Part shown: positions 53,614 to 56,844 of the stretch, in pieces
How positions within the stretch are numbered: position 1 is the stretch's first letter
Layout: each line of letters opens with the position of its first letter
Assembly (NCBI GenBank): GCA_902776685.1
Contig: CACYRB010000015.1
Location: 1-56,844 of the forward strand
Length of the DNA: 56,844 nucleotides
From: an uncultured Prevotellaceae bacterium
GTDB lineage: Bacteria; Bacteroidota; Bacteroidia; Bacteroidales; Bacteroidaceae
Direction of reading: 5' to 3'
Notes under the pieces: generated by a model
What the model was told of the DNA's origin: nothing
What the model saw: the letters and a program-made list of their open reading frames with translations, nothing else
Databases searched by the model: none
Made by a program: the position numbers and the translations under genes

Positions 53614-54018
53614 CTATTCCTTTGCCCGCTCCACCTCGGTGCCGTCGCAGAAGGGGCGCACCAGATGGCGGTCGAGCTGGTCGCGATGGCCGGTGGGCGT
53701 GAAGCGGCAGACTACTTTCTTCACGTGTTTCTTGATGTTGTAGTCGGCCTTGCGGTCCACCATGTCGCTCTTCACCGAGAGGTGGAAGCGTCCGAAGTCG
53801 TCGAGCACGATGGTCTTGCCCATCTGCATCTGGCGGCGCATCTCTTCGGTGAGGGCCTTGATGACGGCGAGCACGTCGCCCTCGGTCACCGAGTTGGAAC
53901 GCGAGATGGCCTGGGCCAGTTCGCCCGTCGACACTTCGCCCGTCGACACTGCCTTGCCGTACCACTTGCCGCCAAGGTCTTTCTTCTTGTGCTGTAAGAC
54001 TCTGATTTTGATTGCCAT
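53614..54018 (-). CDS. HU-family DNA-binding protein
   Basis: 134 residues. HU/IHF-like fold pattern (LAQAISRSNSVTEGDVLAVI; GKTIVLDDFGRFHLSVKSDM) in the Bacteroidetes long form, with an N-terminal extension and a basic end. A duplicated VSTGEVSTGE comes from a short DNA repeat (about 53926-53949). Bends or wraps DNA. A longer reading frame on the same strand in another phase (to 54070) is a shadow. Confidence 0.88.
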   Translation of the reverse strand: MAIKIRVLQHKKKDLGGKWYGKAVSTGEVSTGELAQAISRSNSVTEGDVLAVIKALTEEMRRQMQMGKTIVLDDFGRFHLSVKSDMVDRKADYNIKKHVKKVVCRFTPTGHRDQLDRHLVRPFCDGTEVERAKE

Positions 54019-54110
54019 AGTTTCTTTCTCCTTTTTGTTTTAATGTGTTTATCCTATGTTCATAACGCAATAGTTATGGTTTTATTGTGTAAAAGAATAT
54101 GTTTTACAAA

Positions 54111-54198
54111 GTAATATAATATATATTACTCGGTAATAGTATATATATTACTTAGTAAAAGTATATATATTACTCGGTAATATAATATATATTACTTT
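54111..54198. repeat. Array of four 22-bp AT palindromic units
   Basis: Units at 54111, 54133, 54155 and 54177, each like GTAATATAATATATATTACT plus 2 nt; the last ends CTTT and the array is preceded by CAAA. It overlaps the 3' end of the truncated gene at 54148. Confidence 0.9.
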
Positions 54199-54627
54199 AT
54201 GAAAGACAAGCTTTCGCACGATAAGGGCATAGCGAGAGTCGCGCGAGTCGATGAGCACATCGACAGCATCGTCGGCCTTGCGGAGATAGGTGTCGGCATG
54301 GTTTCCGTTGTTGCTGATTTCTATCCTTGTGACGAACCAGTCAGTGGTATTCAGCTGCACGTCGCCCGTGCCTTTCTCTTCGAGCAAGATGCCGCCTACG
54401 CGCCAGTCGTGGGGACGAAACAGCGAGCGGTCGCCGTTCACGCCGACGTTGTACTGCCACATACAAATGCTGCCGCCATAGCCTTCATAGCCAGCGAAAG
54501 CTATACCCGCACCTACGGCATTGATTTTGAACTTTGCTTCAATCGTGTAGTTATCAGTGATTCTGTAACTCCACGCCTGCATGCTTGTCATTGCGACAAG
54601 CAACATGAAAAGAATTTTCTTTTTCAT
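54148..54627 (-). pseudogene. Truncated secreted carbohydrate-associated domain protein
   Basis: 159 residues. Signal peptide (1-20, MLLVAMTSMQAWSYR), then NYTIEAKFKINAVGAGIAFA, WQYNVGVNGDRSLFRPHDW and TDWFVTRIEISNNG, resembling the LamG-like beta-sandwich found in Bacteroidetes rhamnosidases and related enzymes. The sequence degrades after LIDSRDSRYA and the last ~15 residues (VIYIILPSNIYTFTK) are read from the 22-bp AT array. Most likely the 5' fragment of a larger gene cut off by the array; a short functional protein is possible. Confidence 0.6.
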
Positions 54628-54821
54628 AATTAGGTAATTTAAACGTTTTTGAATAAATAGTTCCCTTGTTGACTTACATTTTTGCTAAAAAATGCATCAC
54701 TTTCCTGCTGAAAGTATGTGCAAAAGTAAGGAAAACATGAACTTACAAACCTTGTTTTTTGACAAAACGGCTTGAAAATATGACAAGGTAATCATTTTTC
54801 AAGCTTGCGGCAAGCGTCAGA

Positions 54822-55982
54822 CTACTTTCGCAGTTCAATGCGGAAGGTGGTACCCTTGCCCACTTCCGACGACTTGACGAAGATGCGGCCTTTATGATAC
54901 TCTTCGACGATGCGCTTGGCCAGCGACAGACCGAGTCCCCATCCGCGTTTCTTCGTAGTGAAGCCGGGGGTGAACACGTGGCCGAGGTCTTTCTTCTTGA
55001 TGCCCTTGCCCGTGTCGCTCACTTCGACGATGGCCTTCTCGGGTGTCTCCTCCACGTGGAGCGTGATGGTGCCTGCCTCGCCACCCATCGCGTCGACGGC
55101 ATTCTTCGAGAGGTTTTCGATGACCCACTCGAAGAGCGAGGCGTTCAGACGCACGGTGACGTCGTGGTCGGGGAACTCTTTCACCATGTGCACCTTCTGC
55201 GACGTGCGGCGGTCCATGTAGTCGATGACATGGTCCATCACGTCGTTCAGACTCGACGGCACAGGCTCGGGCAACGACCCGATTTTCGAGAAGCGGTCGG
55301 CAATGAGCTGCAGGCGCTTCACGTCTTTGTCCATCTCGGGAATGAGCTCGTCGTCGGGGTAGTTCTCTTTCAGAATCTCGGTCCAAGCCATGAGACTGGA
55401 GATGGGTGTGCCCAGCTGGTGGGCCGTCTCCTTGGAGAGCCCCACCCACACCTTGTTCTGCTCGGCACGCTTCGAGGTGAGCAGGGCGAAGATGGCCACG
55501 ACGACGAAGATGAGCACCACGCCCAGCTGCACGTAGGGATAGAACGAGAGGCGCTTGAGCATGATGGAGTCGTCGTAGCAGACCAGCTGATACGACTTGC
55601 CGTCGGCAAGGTTGAGCTTGATGTAGTTGCCCTGGTCGCGCAGGCGCTTGCCCATCCTGCTGACATAGGCCAGCGTGTCGGCGGCGGTATCGGCCTTGAT
55701 TTTCAGGTTGCGGTAGTCGTTGACGTTGCCCTCGCCATCGAAGACAATGACGGGAATGGTGTTGTTGCCTTCAAGCACACTGAGCACCAGCGAGAGGTCG
55801 GTGTTCTCGTCGGCCTCGTTGAAGGCATGCAGGGCCTGGGCCCACACCTCCATCTTGTTTTGCTCTTCCTTCTTCAGGTCGCGCGTGAGGAAGTGGGACA
55901 CGACAAGCGAGGCCACGGCGATAATGACGGCAGCCAGCACAAGATAGATTTTCACTTGACGTATTCGGTCGGTCCACTGCAT
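54822..55982 (-). CDS. Sensor histidine kinase
   Basis: 386 residues. Two membrane segments (about 11-32 and 153-171) enclose a ~120-residue periplasmic sensor. Then a HisKA domain with phospho-acceptor His in KETAHQLGTPISSLMAW and a HATPase_c domain (N box NLSKNAVDA, G1 DTGKGI, G2 GLGLSLAKRI). No response-regulator gene is adjacent, so the partner is elsewhere. The signal is unknown. Confidence 0.93.
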   Translation of the reverse strand: MQWTDRIRQVKIYLVLAAVIIAVASLVVSHFLTRDLKKEEQNKMEVWAQALHAFNEADENTDLSLVLSVLEGNNTIPVIVFDGEGNVNDYRNLKIKADTAADTLAYVSRMGKRLRDQGNYIKLNLADGKSYQLVCYDDSIMLKRLSFYPYVQLGVVLIFVVVAIFALLTSKRAEQNKVWVGLSKETAHQLGTPISSLMAWTEILKENYPDDELIPEMDKDVKRLQLIADRFSKIGSLPEPVPSSLNDVMDHVIDYMDRRTSQKVHMVKEFPDHDVTVRLNASLFEWVIENLSKNAVDAMGGEAGTITLHVEETPEKAIVEVSDTGKGIKKKDLGHVFTPGFTTKKRGWGLGLSLAKRIVEEYHKGRIFVKSSEVGKGTTFRIELRK

Positions 55983-56070
55983 GTTTCTATAACGTTTTTA
56001 TCACGGCATTATTGCCCTGCACACCGAGTTTTTGCCCTATTTCGCAACACAGACAAGGCTCTTCGGCAAA

Positions 56071-56158
56071 GTTATATGGCCCATATAGCATTGTTATATG
56101 GCCCATATAACAAAGTAAAACGGCCCATATAACAATGCTATAAGGGCCGTTTTACTTT
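56071..56158. repeat. Array of four 22-bp palindromic units (TATATGGCCCATATA)
   Basis: Units at 56071, 56093, 56115 and 56137; consensus GTTATATGGCCCATATAnCA plus 2 nt; the last is inverted (GCTATAAGGGCCGTTTTA) and ends CTTT. Preceded by CAAA. It lies between the L,D-transpeptidase and the histidine kinase. Confidence 0.9.
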
Positions 56159-56159
56159 G
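56111..56159 (-). terminator. Hairpin after the L,D-transpeptidase gene
   Basis: Perfect 16-bp stem (56111-56126 with 56144-56159) formed by units 2-4 of the 22-bp array, 7 bp after the stop. No T-run, so it may serve as a 3' stabiliser rather than a terminator. Confidence 0.5.
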
Positions 56160-56165
56160 TGAAAG

Positions 56166-56844
56166 TTATTCTGCTGGAAAGACGTTCGTATTGGTTTTGC
56201 GTCGTTCTGCCGCTGCAGGCTTTGCAGGAAGGTCTTTCGTGATTTCGCCAACTGCGGCCTCCATCGCTGCGGCATCGGTCTCGCCGAGCTTCGGCACAAA
56301 CTTCTCGAGCTTGGCAGCCTGAATCTTCTCGTTGGTCAGCGTAGTGCGGGCATCGAAATTGCGCAGGCGCTTGATGCCCTGGCGCTCCATGGCTTTCTTC
56401 TCGAAGGGAAGGTCGCCCTCTTTCTCGCTCTTGATGACCACCTTCATGCCGACAAAGGCATAGTTCTGCTTGAGGTCTTTGATGTCCTCGTCTTTCAGGC
56501 GGATACAGCCCTCACTGGCCCGGCCGGGAACACTCTCGCGGTTGTTGGTCGAACCATGTATGCCGATGCCGCTATGACCGGGCGTGACCAGACGCAGGAA
56601 CCATGCACCGTAGGCCAGGATGTTGCCGCGACCGTCGCCAAAGTCGTGACGCCACGTCGAGGCGTTGGCAATCTGCGAGATGCTGAACGGCTTTTGCATG
56701 GTGCTGCTGGGGGTCTTCTTGTCGCCACGCTTCTGCTTATTGCCCACGCGAAGACCGAAGGCGCAGTCGTAGCGGGCCAGCATAACGGTGTCGCGGCCCT
56801 GTACCTCGTAGACGTAGAGGTAGTAGTCTTTTTTCGACATCAGG
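56166..56844 (-). CDS. L,D-transpeptidase (YkuD), N-terminus cut by window edge
   Basis: At least 226 codons; the frame stays open to the window edge and the first Met (56840) is probably not the true start, since a signal peptide is expected. YkuD catalytic motif: His in GIGIHGST and Cys in SEGCIRLKD. A charged C-terminal extension (~80 residues, ending AERRKTNTNVFPAE) has no recognisable domain. It makes 3-3 peptidoglycan cross-links or attaches proteins to the cell wall. Confidence 0.9.
   Translation of the reverse strand, partial: LMSKKDYYLYVYEVQGRDTVMLARYDCAFGLRVGNKQKRGDKKTPSSTMQKPFSISQIANASTWRHDFGDGRGNILAYGAWFLRLVTPGHSGIGIHGSTNNRESVPGRASEGCIRLKDEDIKDLKQNYAFVGMKVVIKSEKEGDLPFEKKAMERQGIKRLRNFDARTTLTNEKIQAAKLEKFVPKLGETDAAAMEAAVGEITKDLPAKPAAAERRKTNTNVFPAE

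Overview
The window looks like a chromosomal segment of a Bacteroidales bacterium, most likely Prevotella or a close relative. The evidence is Bacteroidetes-type promoters (TAnnTTTG -7 boxes, some with a TTTG element 19-22 bp upstream), few Shine-Dalgarno sequences, TPR-AraC regulators, HMA/OmpA/TonB proteins of Bacteroidetes type, and the gene order guaB-ppiC-surA-(OstA-like)-mutL with recQ, clpX, clpP and tig alongside. No phage, conjugative element or transposase gene was seen. The species assignment is inference.

Layout. 1-9 kb: partial TMEM43-like membrane protein, a 54-aa small protein, a membrane-spanning TPR-AraC regulator, a lipoprotein, and a 1145-aa secreted protein made of five repeated modules, followed by a dense intergenic repeat island (8.39-9.06 kb). 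9-16.5 kb: CPA2 antiporter, LolD-type ATPase, CvfB-like S1 protein, TonB-dependent receptor, Bcp peroxiredoxin, MazG-like enzyme, and an exported metal-binding protein with a cysteine-repeat tail. 16.6-19.9 kb: a two-gene operon of an ECF sigma factor fused to a membrane helix and extracytoplasmic receptor-like domains, followed by a serpin with a carboxypeptidase-regulatory-like N-terminus. 20-36.5 kb: tRNA-Val, OmpA-family protein, mutL, OstA-like protein, two PpiC/SurA isomerases, a four-helix-bundle protein, guaB, recQ, clpX, clpP, tig. 37-42 kb: lptB divergent from mlaE-(four-helix-bundle)-mlaF-nudix, then an amidase and a truncated LuxR-type regulator. 42-47 kb: two GH3 beta-glucosidases in tandem. 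47-57 kb: DUF4421 protein, small lipoprotein, the yceD-rpmF-fabH-era-der cluster, an HU-like protein, a truncated secreted protein, a sensor kinase and a partial L,D-transpeptidase.

Functional themes are envelope biogenesis (LolD, LptB, Mla, SurA/PpiC, OstA-like, OmpA, amidase, L,D-transpeptidase), protein quality control (ClpXP, trigger factor), ribosome and fatty acid housekeeping (Der, Era, L32, FabH) and beta-glucan use (GH3 pair).

The most unusual content is (1) the membrane-anchored sigma factor plus serpin operon, where the serpin reactive-centre loop resembles a SusC TonB box; (2) six intergenic arrays with an exact 22-bp period: three of five palindromic GAAAG-type units, with the same core in the first and last unit and variable inner cores, and three of four AT-rich units; (3) two four-helix-bundle genes, each flanked by inverted repeats and each lying inside an otherwise conserved operon, together with an apparently empty copy of one cassette's repeats elsewhere; (4) 9-bp repeat tracts in gene gaps that also appear as an in-frame insertion in era. 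All calls rest on reading the sequence; no database search was possible.
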